NCBI RefSeq assembly: GCF_026723865.1 | Contig: NZ_CP113529.1 | Location: forward strand, 3,658,001-3,722,000 | Direction: 5' to 3' | DNA from: Mycobacterium sp. Aquia_216 | Lineage (GTDB): Bacteria; Actinomycetota; Actinomycetes; Mycobacteriales; Mycobacteriaceae | Length of the DNA: 64,000 nt | Shown here: positions 10,519-17,940 of the stretch, in pieces | Layout: each line of letters opens with the position of its first letter | Numbering within the stretch: position 1 is the first letter of the stretch | The notes under the pieces: model-generated | The model's database searches: none | What the model was told of the DNA's origin: nothing | Seen by the model: only the letters and a program-made list of their open reading frames with translations | Made by a program: the position numbers and the translations under genes

Positions 10519-12081
10519 TTACTTGTCGTGGCCCCAGCTGCTCGGCAGCATCGGCACGGCCGGACCGTCGTTCAGCCCATCGCCGCGCAGCGTCGTGAGC
10601 CCTGCGGCGTGGTCCGCACCGGATCTTGCTGCGGCCCCGGCAAATCCGAGTGGTCCCGCCGCCTGGCCGGATTCCCCGACCGACGCAGCGGGCTCGTCGT
10701 CCGGGCCGGGAGCCGCGTCCTCGAGATCCATGTACTCGTATCGGTAGGCCTTATCCTGCACGGTTGCCCCGCGCCGGCGCCGGGCCTTCAACTTCTCCTT
10801 GGCGGATGCCGCCGCGGCCGCGGCGGGGGCGTCGGCCTCGTCCGGCGCGGGCTCCTCGGACTTGCGGCGTGAGCGATTCTTCGCGCTGCTGCTTCCCGAC
10901 AATCCCGACAGACCGACGGCGTACAGCGCGTCCGACAAACCCGCGCCGAGTCCGCTCGTACTGGTCGGACCGAAGCCAACTCCGGGAGGGGCACCGGCCG
11001 GTGGGGCTCCGCTGGCGGACGCCGCAGTCGCCGTCGCGGGAGCGGGCGCGGGTGCGCTGGCGCTTGAGGAAGTCGGCACATTGCCAAAGCCCGCCGCGGC
11101 CGGCGCGGTAGGCATCGGCGCCGGTGCCATTGCGGGCAACGGCGGCTGGATCGACAGGGGAACCGCGGTGCCCACCGCGATCGCCGCCGCGCCGGCTGCT
11201 GCCCCGGCGCCCGCCGCGGCGGCGATGACCATCATGGCCGGGATGGCGACGACGGCCAGCTGAACCGCGACCTGAATGAACGGCCAGAAGATCATCAGGG
11301 TGTGGAAGATGGCCCAGCCAAGCGCGCTCGACAGGGCCGGCGACAGTCCCAGCTGCCCGAAGAAAGCGGCGAGGTTGTTGACCCACGGCGCCGCTGGGAA
11401 GGGCCAGCCACCGGGGTTGAGCCACTTCGACACCGGCCACGCGAAGCCGCTGGTGTACTGCTGCAGCCATTGGGCGAGCTGATCCATCCAGGACGGATAT
11501 GTTTGGGCTGCCGCGGTCGTCGCGTTGTTCGCCTCCGCGCCCGCGACCATGATCTGCGGCGCCGGCGTGGACGGCGGGACCGCGGCAAGCGCGGACTCAC
11601 TGACCGCTTCGTACGTGCTCATCGTCGTGGCCGCTTGCACCCACATCCGTGCGTAGTCAGCCTCGTTCACGGCGATCGGGATGGTGTTCATGCCGAAGAA
11701 GTTGGTCGCGACCAGGGCGCCGTGAATAGCGTGATTCGCGGCGAGCTCGCCCAGCGTGGGCATCGCAGCCAGCGCGGCCGTGTAGGCGCCGGCCGCCGTC
11801 TCGTGCAGTGCGGCCGCGGCCGCGCTATCCGCGGAGCTGACCAGCAGCCAGCTCAGATACGGGACGTGGGCCGCGACGTACTGCGCCGCGCTGGGGCCCT
11901 GCCATTCGCCGGCCTGCACCGCGCCCAACAGCCCGGTGAGTTCATCGGCGGCATCGGCGTATTCGGTGCTCAACGCTGACCACGCGCCGGCAGCCGCCAG
12001 CAGCGGCCCGGGGCCGGGCCCGCTGCTCAGCAGGGTCGAGTGCACCTCTGGTGGAAAAGCGAGCCAGATCGGCGCGGTCAT
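10519..12081 (-). CDS. PPE family protein, PPE-PPW subgroup
   Basis: A 520-residue PPE protein. The N-terminal about 180 residues are the PPE domain, beginning [15 protein letters not shown] with Pro10-Pro11-Glu12. A hydrophobic central region follows ([20 protein letters not shown]), then a Pro/Ala/Ser-rich stretch and a lysine/arginine-rich segment. The tail has the PPW signature: GFAGA then PMLPSSW (P-x-x-P-x-x-W). Start ATG 12081 gives the canonical PPE N-terminus; the longer frame upstream is non-coding. PPE proteins are normally exported by type VII secretion with a PE partner, but no PE gene is adjacent. It occupies the place between cobIJ and sigC where M. tuberculosis has Rv2067c and blaC. 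Confidence 0.93.
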   Translation of the reverse strand: MTAPIWLAFPPEVHSTLLSSGPGPGPLLAAAGAWSALSTEYADAADELTGLLGAVQAGEWQGPSAAQYVAAHVPYLSWLLVSSADSAAAAALHETAAGAYTAALAAMPTLGELAANHAIHGALVATNFFGMNTIPIAVNEADYARMWVQAATTMSTYEAVSESALAAVPPSTPAPQIMVAGAEANNATTAAAQTYPSWMDQLAQWLQQYTSGFAWPVSKWLNPGGWPFPAAPWVNNLAAFFGQLGLSPALSSALGWAIFHTLMIFWPFIQVAVQLAVVAIPAMMVIAAAAGAGAAAGAAAIAVGTAVPLSIQPPLPAMAPAPMPTAPAAAGFGNVPTSSSASAPAPAPATATAASASGAPPAGAPPGVGFGPTSTSGLGAGLSDALYAVGLSGLSGSSSAKNRSRRKSEEPAPDEADAPAAAAAASAKEKLKARRRRGATVQDKAYRYEYMDLEDAAPGPDDEPAASVGESGQAAGPLGFAGAAARSGADHAAGLTTLRGDGLNDGPAVPMLPSSWGHDK

Positions 12082-12253
12082 TGAAGCGGGCCTTGCGGGG
12101 CGAACGGCGACACGAATACCTCTTCGGTAAACCTGGTGACGAGTGGGCTGGCGGTTCTTGTCTTCAGTGGTCGTTACACCGGGCGGTTTAGTTCCCACCG
12201 GCTTTCTTGCCCAGGCCTTTGCACGTTTCGCACGCATGCGCAACGATGCAGGG

Positions 12254-13606
12254 ATGCGGTGTGATGTTGCGCGTGAGGCGCTTTCCGCTCGGTTGGACGG
12301 CGAGCGGACAGAAGTGCTCGCACAGCAGATCGATGCCCACCTGGAGACGTGCCGCGGGTGTCGCACCTGGCTGATCGGTGCGGCCGCGCAGACCCGGCGA
12401 CTGGCCTCGATTGAGCCCGGCGAAGGGCCGGACCTGGTCGCCCAAATCATGGCGAGTATCGACGAGGATCCCACCGCACATCACGGCTGGATGCGCGCGG
12501 TGCGGTCGCGCTACGCGCGGTGGGGACTGATCGCCGTGGGCGGATTCCAGGTGGCTCTCGCCGCTGCTCAAATCGGCGGAGTCAACTTCGGCATGGTGTC
12601 TCACCACATGCACGGAGCGATGTCCGGCGAACACCTGCTGCACGAGTCCACGGCCTGGTTGCTCGCGTTGGGTTTGGCGATGATCGCCGCTGGCATCTGG
12701 CCCCTATTGGCGACCGGCGTCGCGGCGATCGCCGGTGCTTATTCGCTGGCGCTGATGGGTTATGTGGCCGCCGACGCCCTCAACGGACAGGTGACGGCGA
12801 CACGCGTCGCCAGTCACGTGCCGGTGCTGCTGGGCCTGGCGTTCGCGGTGTTGGTGGCGCGCGAACGATCGGGAGGGTACCGGCCCGCGGAGTTCGATTT
12901 CGACACTTCCGATGCCGGGCTGCCCACCGGGCCAGTCGTCGGTCGGCGGCGCGGTCATTTGCGGCCGATCAACCGGTCTTTGAGCCCCACCGCGAACTCT
13001 ACGACAGCCTGTCGTAGACTCAGCGAACCCGCGCAATTAAGGTGGTTGGCCATGACCGCGTCAAGCGACGACAAGGCCGTAACCGAGTTGGCCTTGGCAG
13101 CCGCACGCGGGAACGAGCGAGCTCTTGAGGCGTTCATCAAGGCCACTCAGCAAGACGTGTGGCGGTTCGTCACCTACCTGTCCGACGCGGGGACCGCGGA
13201 CGATCTGACTCAAGAAACCTTTCTGCGGGCAATTGGTGCGATCGAGCGATTCTCCGGCCGCTCCAGCGCCCGCACCTGGCTGCTGTCCATCGCACGCCGC
13301 GTCGTCGCCGACCACATTCGCCACGTCCAATCGCGGCCGCGCACCGCCCCGGGTGCCAACCCCGAGCAGATGCTGAACGGCGACCGCCACGCGCGCGGAT
13401 TCGAAGACTTGGTCGAGGTGACGACGATGATCGCCAGCCTCTCCCCTGAACAACGCGAGGCCTTGTTGCTGACCCAGCTGCTCGGGCTGCCCTATGCCGA
13501 CGCCGCCGCGGTGTGTGGCTGCCCGGTGGGCACCATCCGGTCTCGTGTCGCCCGCGCTCGCGATGCACTGCTGGCCGACGCGGAGCGCGACGACCGTACT
13601 GGTTAG
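12254..13606 (+). CDS. zinc-finger anti-sigma-like membrane protein reading through in frame into SigC
   Basis: From ATG 12254 (alternative ATG 12236) one frame stays open through sigC. Residues 1-45 are a zf-HC2-type domain with His29-x3-Cys33-x2-Cys36 (AHLETCRGC), the ZAS pattern of anti-sigma factors. Four helices follow at about 91-110, 134-153, 154-172 and 187-203. The loop between helices 1 and 2 is His/Met-rich ([16 protein letters not shown]) and should lie outside the membrane if the zinc finger is cytosolic. About 50 residues after helix 4 comes the SigC start. It may be translated as a separate protein or a fusion. A different frame across 12963-13019 also looks protein-like and ends at a TAG (13017-13019), so a frameshift is possible. 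Domain identity is good; function as a SigC inhibitor is inference. Confidence 0.6.
   Translation: MRCDVAREALSARLDGERTEVLAQQIDAHLETCRGCRTWLIGAAAQTRRLASIEPGEGPDLVAQIMASIDEDPTAHHGWMRAVRSRYARWGLIAVGGFQVALAAAQIGGVNFGMVSHHMHGAMSGEHLLHESTAWLLALGLAMIAAGIWPLLATGVAAIAGAYSLALMGYVAADALNGQVTATRVASHVPVLLGLAFAVLVARERSGGYRPAEFDFDTSDAGLPTGPVVGRRRGHLRPINRSLSPTANSTTACRRLSEPAQLRWLAMTASSDDKAVTELALAAARGNERALEAFIKATQQDVWRFVTYLSDAGTADDLTQETFLRAIGAIERFSGRSSARTWLLSIARRVVADHIRHVQSRPRTAPGANPEQMLNGDRHARGFEDLVEVTTMIASLSPEQREALLLTQLLGLPYADAAAVCGCPVGTIRSRVARARDALLADAERDDRTG
12998..13018. promoter_or_regulatory. 21-base palindrome upstream of sigC, possible operator
   Basis: Two perfect 10-base arms (TCTACGACAG and CTGTCGTAGA) separated by one base, ending 33 bases before the SigC ATG. 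GACA/TGTC half-sites recall BlaI/CopY-type repressor operators, but the protein that binds is not known from the sequence. Confidence 0.5.
13052..13606 (+). CDS. sigC: ECF RNA polymerase sigma factor SigC
   Basis: A 184-residue extracytoplasmic-function sigma factor matching mycobacterial SigC (about 185 residues). Region 2 contains [20 protein letters not shown] and [15 protein letters not shown], with [18 protein letters not shown]. Region 4 contains [20 protein letters not shown] and a helix-turn-helix with [18 protein letters not shown]. The ATG has its own ribosome site (AAGGTGG, 7 bases upstream), so it can be made without the upstream domain. Its stop overlaps the stop of convergent cobK by 4 bases. 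In M. tuberculosis no cognate anti-sigma factor is known to me; here a candidate lies directly upstream in frame. Confidence 0.95.
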   Translation: MTASSDDKAVTELALAAARGNERALEAFIKATQQDVWRFVTYLSDAGTADDLTQETFLRAIGAIERFSGRSSARTWLLSIARRVVADHIRHVQSRPRTAPGANPEQMLNGDRHARGFEDLVEVTTMIASLSPEQREALLLTQLLGLPYADAAAVCGCPVGTIRSRVARARDALLADAERDDRTG

Positions 13607-14328
13607 CCCAGTCCAGCAACCCAATTCAGGGCCTCCTGCACACTGCCCACCGCGTTCACCCCCGGCGGCAACTGAGGGCGCTTCACCATCACCACCGGAA
13701 TGTCCAGCGCCGCAGCGGCATCCAGCTTCGCCCGGGTCATATCGCCGCCGCTGTTCTTGGTCACCAAGGCATCGATCCGGTGCTCACTCATGATGGCCGT
13801 CTCGTCGTCGTAGTGGTACGGCCCGCGGGACAACAGCAGCTGGTGATGGCGTGGTAACGAGGCAACGTCCGGTTCGGTGACCGCGCGAATCAAAAACCAC
13901 GCGTCGCTGCCCGCGAAGGCTCTGCTTCCCGAACGGCCCGTGGTCAGAAATACCCTTTCGTACCTGTGGTTTTCCACGGTTTCCGCAGCTTCGATGTCCG
14001 ATCCGACGACGACGGCGGTGCCGGGGTCCCAGGCCGGGCGGGCCAGCACCAGATGCGGAATTTCAGCCAAGCCACATGCTTCGGCGGCGTGCGCGGTCAT
14101 GGTCGACGCGAACGGGTGGGTTGCGTCGACGACGGCGTCGATGCTCGCGTCTTGCAGCCAGCTCCGCAGCCCATCGACACCGCCGAATCCGCCAATGCGC
14201 ACCCGACCAACCGGCAGCGCCGGATCCGGCACCCGCCCGGCCAGCGAGCTGATCACGTCGACATCGGGGTGCAGGGCTTTGGCGAGTGCGCGCCCCTCGG
14301 CGGTGCCGCCGAGTAGCAGCACCCGCAT
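13603..14328 (-). CDS. cobK: precorrin-6A reductase CobK
   Basis: NADPH-dependent reductase forming precorrin-6B from precorrin-6A. The 241-residue product opens with [19 protein letters not shown], the nucleotide-binding start of the family, and has [18 protein letters not shown] and the late segment [21 protein letters not shown] 14328 shares one base with the cobM stop, so it is the third gene of the order cobL-cobM-cobK. The family normally has about 240-250 residues. Confidence 0.96.
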   Translation of the reverse strand: MRVLLLGGTAEGRALAKALHPDVDVISSLAGRVPDPALPVGRVRIGGFGGVDGLRSWLQDASIDAVVDATHPFASTMTAHAAEACGLAEIPHLVLARPAWDPGTAVVVGSDIEAAETVENHRYERVFLTTGRSGSRAFAGSDAWFLIRAVTEPDVASLPRHHQLLLSRGPYHYDDETAIMSEHRIDALVTKNSGGDMTRAKLDAAAALDIPVVMVKRPQLPPGVNAVGSVQEALNWVAGLG

Positions 14329-15083
14329 CAGTGTCGGCTCCCCCGGGCTCGCCCGGTCGAGTACAGGTAGCTGTCGGTGAAACCCTCGGCGGCAAGCACT
14401 TCGCCGACGATGATGACGGCGGTCTTGGTGATGTTGGCCTCGTGCATCTGGTCGGCGATGTCGGCCAGTGTGCCGCGCAGGACCGTCTGCTGCGCCCAGC
14501 TCGCGAAAGCCACTACCGCTGACGGTGTTTCGGGCCGGTAGCCGTTGGCGAGCAGCTGTGGAACGATGGCGTCGATCTGAGCGGCGGCCAGGTGCAGCAC
14601 CAGGGTGCCGCCGGATTGGGCAACGGTTTGCAGGTCTTCGCCGGGCGGCATCGGTGTCGACAGCGTCGATACACGGGTCAGCGTCACGGTCTGCGCCACG
14701 CCGGGAACGGTGAGCTCTCTGTTTAAGGCTGCGGCTGCCGCAGCGAAAGCCGGTACGCCAGGGACGATTTCATAGCCGACGCCGAGCGTGTCGAGGCGGC
14801 GGCATTGCTCGGCAAGCGCGCTGTACAACGATGGATCGCCGGAATGCAGCCGGGCTACATCATGGCCGGCGGCATCGGCGGCGGCGAGTTCGGCGACGAT
14901 CTGTTCGAGCGTGAGCGGTCCGGTGTCAACGACTTTCGCGCCGGGTGGGCAGAGGGCCAGCAGGTCGTCGGGCATGATCGAACCCGCATACAAGCACGTC
15001 TTGCATCGCTGGAGTAGTCGCTGACCGCGGACGGTGATCAGGTCGGCGGCTCCCGGACCCGCGCCGATGAAATAGACGGTCAC
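14328..15083 (-). CDS. cobM: precorrin-4 C11-methyltransferase CobM
   Basis: SAM-dependent methylase converting precorrin-4 to precorrin-5. The 251-residue product starts VTVYFIGAGPGAADLITVRG and carries CLYAGSIMPDDLL, ARLHSGDPSLYSALAEQ and the binding-site segment EIVPGVPAFAAAAA. GTG 15083 is chosen because it gives the family N-terminus and overlaps the cobL stop by 4 bases; the frame extends to 15125 with no supporting start. The 3' end overlaps cobK by one base. Confidence 0.96.
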   Translation of the reverse strand: MTVYFIGAGPGAADLITVRGQRLLQRCKTCLYAGSIMPDDLLALCPPGAKVVDTGPLTLEQIVAELAAADAAGHDVARLHSGDPSLYSALAEQCRRLDTLGVGYEIVPGVPAFAAAAAALNRELTVPGVAQTVTLTRVSTLSTPMPPGEDLQTVAQSGGTLVLHLAAAQIDAIVPQLLANGYRPETPSAVVAFASWAQQTVLRGTLADIADQMHEANITKTAVIIVGEVLAAEGFTDSYLYSTGRARGSRH

Positions 15084-16237
15084 TTCGTCACCGCCCACTG
15101 GGTGACCGGGTGCTGTGGGCGCCAACCCGTAAAGGCGCCCAGCGGTTCGCCACGGTAGAGCTGGAAGCGTCGCAGCTCGCCGCCGAGTCGTGAATATGCT
15201 TGCAGTAGAACCGATTCAGACTCTACCGTGACCACGTTGGCGACCAGGCGCCCACCCGTTGGAAGCTGCTCGTAGCAGGTGTCTAGCAGGCCGGGATGGG
15301 TCACGCCGCCGCCGATGAAGATGGCGTCAGGCTCTGCGGCGCCGTCGAACTGCTCGGGCGCTCCCCCGCGCACGTCGATGTTGACGCCGAACGCTTCGGC
15401 GTTGACTTCGATGTTGCGGCGGCGCTGTTCGTCTTGTTCGAAGGCCACAGCGTTGCAGCCCCGCCAACTTCGACACCATTCGACGGCGATGCTGCCCGAG
15501 CCCGAGCCGACGTCCCACAACCGCTCGCCCGGTCGTGGCTTTAAGGCCGCCAAGGTCAGCGCCCGGACGCCGTGCTTGGTGATCTGCCCGTCGTGGACGA
15601 ACACATCGTCGGGCAGTGGCGTGACGCGCTCGTCGGGCAGGTAGCGGACGGCGATCACGTTGAGATCGTCGATGTCTTGTTCGGGCCAGTGGCGGGCGGT
15701 TCCGTCGCGGCGGCGTTCGGCCGGGCCGCCGAGTTGTTCGAGCACGCTGAATTCGGACTCACCCCGGCCGTGCGTGGTGAGCAGCTCGGCCAACGCTTTC
15801 GGCGTGCACCGGTCTTTCGACAGCACGATCGCCTGGCCGCCGCGGCGCACCGCGGTGCTCGGCGCAGCGGTGACCAGGCTGATCACCTCAGTGTCGTGGA
15901 CGTTCCACCCCATCCGGGCGCACGCCAGCGTCACCGCCGACACATGCGGCAGCACTCTGACTTTTTCCGCGCCGTAGAGACGGATCAGGGTGCCACCGAT
16001 GCCGTGCATAAGCGGGTCGCCACTCGCGACGACGTGGATGTCGTCGTTGATGGGCAACGCCTGCAGGGCGGGCAGCATCGGCGACGGCCACTCTCGGCGC
16101 TCGGCGCTCACGGTATCGTCGAGCAGCCCGAGCTGTCGTGGCGCCCCGTAAACGACTGTGGCCGTTTGTAATTCATGCTGCGACTTTTCGGCAAGACCCG
16201 CCATGCCGTCGGCGCCAATCCCGACCACCACGATCAT
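15080..16237 (-). CDS. cobL: CobL: precorrin-6Y C5,15-methyltransferase (decarboxylating), CbiE-CbiT fusion
   Basis: A bifunctional 385-residue enzyme. The N-terminal CbiE-type domain (MIVVVGIGADGMAGLAEKSQ, ASGDPLMHGIG) methylates C5 and C15. The C-terminal CbiT-type domain has a class I methyltransferase motif (LWDVGSGSGSIAVEWCR) and decarboxylates the C12 acetate. Start ATG 16237 matches the family and overlaps the stop of the upstream SDR gene by 4 bases (ATGA). Confidence 0.96.
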   Translation of the reverse strand: MIVVVGIGADGMAGLAEKSQHELQTATVVYGAPRQLGLLDDTVSAERREWPSPMLPALQALPINDDIHVVASGDPLMHGIGGTLIRLYGAEKVRVLPHVSAVTLACARMGWNVHDTEVISLVTAAPSTAVRRGGQAIVLSKDRCTPKALAELLTTHGRGESEFSVLEQLGGPAERRRDGTARHWPEQDIDDLNVIAVRYLPDERVTPLPDDVFVHDGQITKHGVRALTLAALKPRPGERLWDVGSGSGSIAVEWCRSWRGCNAVAFEQDEQRRRNIEVNAEAFGVNIDVRGGAPEQFDGAAEPDAIFIGGGVTHPGLLDTCYEQLPTGGRLVANVVTVESESVLLQAYSRLGGELRRFQLYRGEPLGAFTGWRPQHPVTQWAVTK

Positions 16238-16983
16238 CGCGGCATCCTGCGCCAGAGGAACGGCGGCAGCAATCGCATCGCGGCGGCCGCAGGCCCCAGC
16301 GACCACGGGATCCATACCGTGCGACGGCCCTTCGCCAGCGCGCGAGCCGTCGCCGCGGCCACCTGCTCCGGGGTGCTGGACAGCGGCGCCGGCGACATGC
16401 CCTCCGTCATACGCCCGACGACGAATCCGGGGCGTGAGATGAGCAAACGCACCCCCGTGCCGTGCAGCGCGTCGGCCAAGCCGCCGGCGAAGCCGTCCAG
16501 GCCAGCCTTCGCCGAGCCGTAGACATAGTTGGCGCGACGCACCCGCCAGCCGGCGATCGAGGAGAACACCACCAGCGATCCCCGGCCGGCCGTGCGCATG
16601 GCTGTCGCGAGGAGGGTCAGCATATTGACCTGGGCGACGTAGTCGGTGTGCACCACAGCGACGGCGTGGGATGCGTCGGCCTCGGCGCGGGCCTGGTCTC
16701 CGAGGATGCCGAAGGCCAGCACCGCGGTGCCGATCGGGCCGTGCTCGGCGATGACTTCTGCGACCAAGGGGCCGTGTGAGGCCAGGTCGTCGGCGTCGAA
16801 CTCCCTGGTGTGGACCGCCTTCGCACCGGCTAGTTTCAGGGTCTCGACCTGCTCGTCGAGCTGATCGGCCCGGCGGGCGGCCAGCACCACCGTGGCGCCA
16901 TTCGCCAGCAGTCGCGCGAGCTCAATGCCGATCTCGCTGCGTCCGCCCAGAATCAGAACAGGACCTGCGCCCGTGTCGTCCAC
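16234..16983 (-). CDS. short-chain dehydrogenase/reductase (Rv2073c-like)
   Basis: A 249-residue SDR. The cofactor loop is GGRSEIG near residues 10-16, a variant of the usual glycine-rich motif. The catalytic set is the Ser in VVFSSIAG and the Tyr-x3-Lys of YGSAK. Start GTG 16983 gives VDDTGAGPVLILGG, equal in length to the recalled M. tuberculosis protein. It is the first gene of the SDR-cobL-cobM-cobK unit through a 4-base overlap with cobL, and is divergent from the biliverdin reductase-like gene 35 bases away. Substrate unknown. Confidence 0.92.
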   Translation of the reverse strand: MDDTGAGPVLILGGRSEIGIELARLLANGATVVLAARRADQLDEQVETLKLAGAKAVHTREFDADDLASHGPLVAEVIAEHGPIGTAVLAFGILGDQARAEADASHAVAVVHTDYVAQVNMLTLLATAMRTAGRGSLVVFSSIAGWRVRRANYVYGSAKAGLDGFAGGLADALHGTGVRLLISRPGFVVGRMTEGMSPAPLSSTPEQVAAATARALAKGRRTVWIPWSLGPAAAAMRLLPPFLWRRMPR

Positions 16984-17018
16984 GGCTGCGATTATCACCT
17001 GCGCTAGCGTGAGCAGTG

Positions 17019-17429
17019 ATGGCGAACACCACGACACGGCTCACCAACGACGCTTTGGCCTTTCTGTCCGAACGTCATCTGGCGATGCTGACCACCCTTC
17101 GCGCGGACAACTCGCCGCATGTGGTGGCCGTCGGGTTCACCTTCGACCCCGTGACCCACATCGCGCGGGTGATCACGTCTGGCGGTTCGCAGAAGGCCGT
17201 CAACGCCGATCGCGCCGGGGTGGCAGTGCTCAGCCAGGTCGACGGCGCGAGGTGGCTCTCGCTTGAGGGCCAGTCCAAGGTGAACAACGATGCCGATGCC
17301 GTGCGCGACGCGGAGCTGCGGTATGCGCAGCGCTACCGCACGCCCCGGCCCAATCCCCGACGCGTGGTCATCGAAGTTCAAATAGAGCGGGTGCTGGGGT
17401 CGTCGGATCTTCTCGACCGCGGCGAGTAG
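17019..17429 (+). CDS. F420-dependent biliverdin reductase-like protein (Rv2074-like)
   Basis: A 136-residue split-barrel flavin/deazaflavin oxidoreductase of the pyridoxamine 5'-phosphate oxidase superfamily. Conserved segments are [37 protein letters not shown] and [20 protein letters not shown]. Its close M. tuberculosis homologue reduces biliverdin with F420H2; the same role is inferred. ATG 17019 is used; GTG 17016 directly before it is an alternative, and a TAGCGT -10 box at 17005-17010 would give a nearly leaderless message. Confidence 0.93.
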   Translation: MANTTTRLTNDALAFLSERHLAMLTTLRADNSPHVVAVGFTFDPVTHIARVITSGGSQKAVNADRAGVAVLSQVDGARWLSLEGQSKVNNDADAVRDAELRYAQRYRTPRPNPRRVVIEVQIERVLGSSDLLDRGE

Positions 17430-17452
17430 CTTTCGCACTGACTTGTCGCGGC

Positions 17453-17668
17453 TTATTCGGGGTCGCGGCGCTCGAACTCCGTCCCTGAGGTGTCATCCCA
17501 GAACTTAGGGGATACCTCTGTCGCCCGATCTTCTGGTCGTACGGCGTCTATTCGCTGCTGGAGTTCGTCAAACATCCGACGAGCGCGCGTCAGCTCGGCC
17601 TCAGTCGGCGCGGCAAGACCCGCCTCTTCCAGCGTGGAGAAAATTCTTCCACCAATTTTCCTACTCAT
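17453..17668 (-). CDS. 71-residue protein, second gene behind the toxin (immunity or accessory candidate)
   Basis: Short, charged, soluble protein (SRKIGGRIFSTLEEAGL, then AELTRARRMFDELQQRIDAV, a likely helix). No known family recognised. Its ATG overlaps the stop of the 87-residue gene by 4 bases, so it is translated from the toxin operon. The position suggests an accessory or second immunity role, but nothing in the sequence proves it. Base composition is visibly less GC-rich than the flanking cob genes. Confidence 0.65.
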   Translation of the reverse strand: MSRKIGGRIFSTLEEAGLAAPTEAELTRARRMFDELQQRIDAVRPEDRATEVSPKFWDDTSGTEFERRDPE

Positions 17669-17928
17669 ACCGGGGTTCCCCGATTGCTGCCCGGTCTTTG
17701 CAACAGGAGGTCATCATGTTCTCGCCTACGACATGCCTCTACGAACGCAATTGCGGCCGTGCTGTCGCGTAGAAACTCGGAATATTGATCCTGCGTGAGC
17801 TCGTAATATTCCTCATAGTCGACGATGCCGTTGCTAACCGGTATCGAGGCGTAGTACCGACCCGAAGTCGATTCGACGCCAATGGAATACCGGTCTTCGC
17901 TTGAGAAAAACGTGTCCTCAAATTTCAT
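17665..17928 (-). CDS. 87-residue immunity protein candidate of the CpnT-like toxin
   Basis: A small acidic protein starting MKFEDTFFSSEDRYSIGVES, with the compact segment YYASIPVSNGIVDYEEYYEL and a helical end FVEACRRREHDDLLLQRPGS. I recall similar IPVSNxxVDYEEYYE proteins encoded directly behind polymorphic toxins, which supports an immunity role. It starts 12 bases after the toxin stop and overlaps the 71-residue gene, as expected for a toxin-immunity operon. It shows no obvious resemblance to the immunity factor of M. tuberculosis CpnT (Rv3902c), consistent with the different toxin domain. Confidence 0.75.
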   Translation of the reverse strand: MKFEDTFFSSEDRYSIGVESTSGRYYASIPVSNGIVDYEEYYELTQDQYSEFLRDSTAAIAFVEACRRREHDDLLLQRPGSNRGTPV

Positions 17929-17940
17929 CAGGTATGGCCT

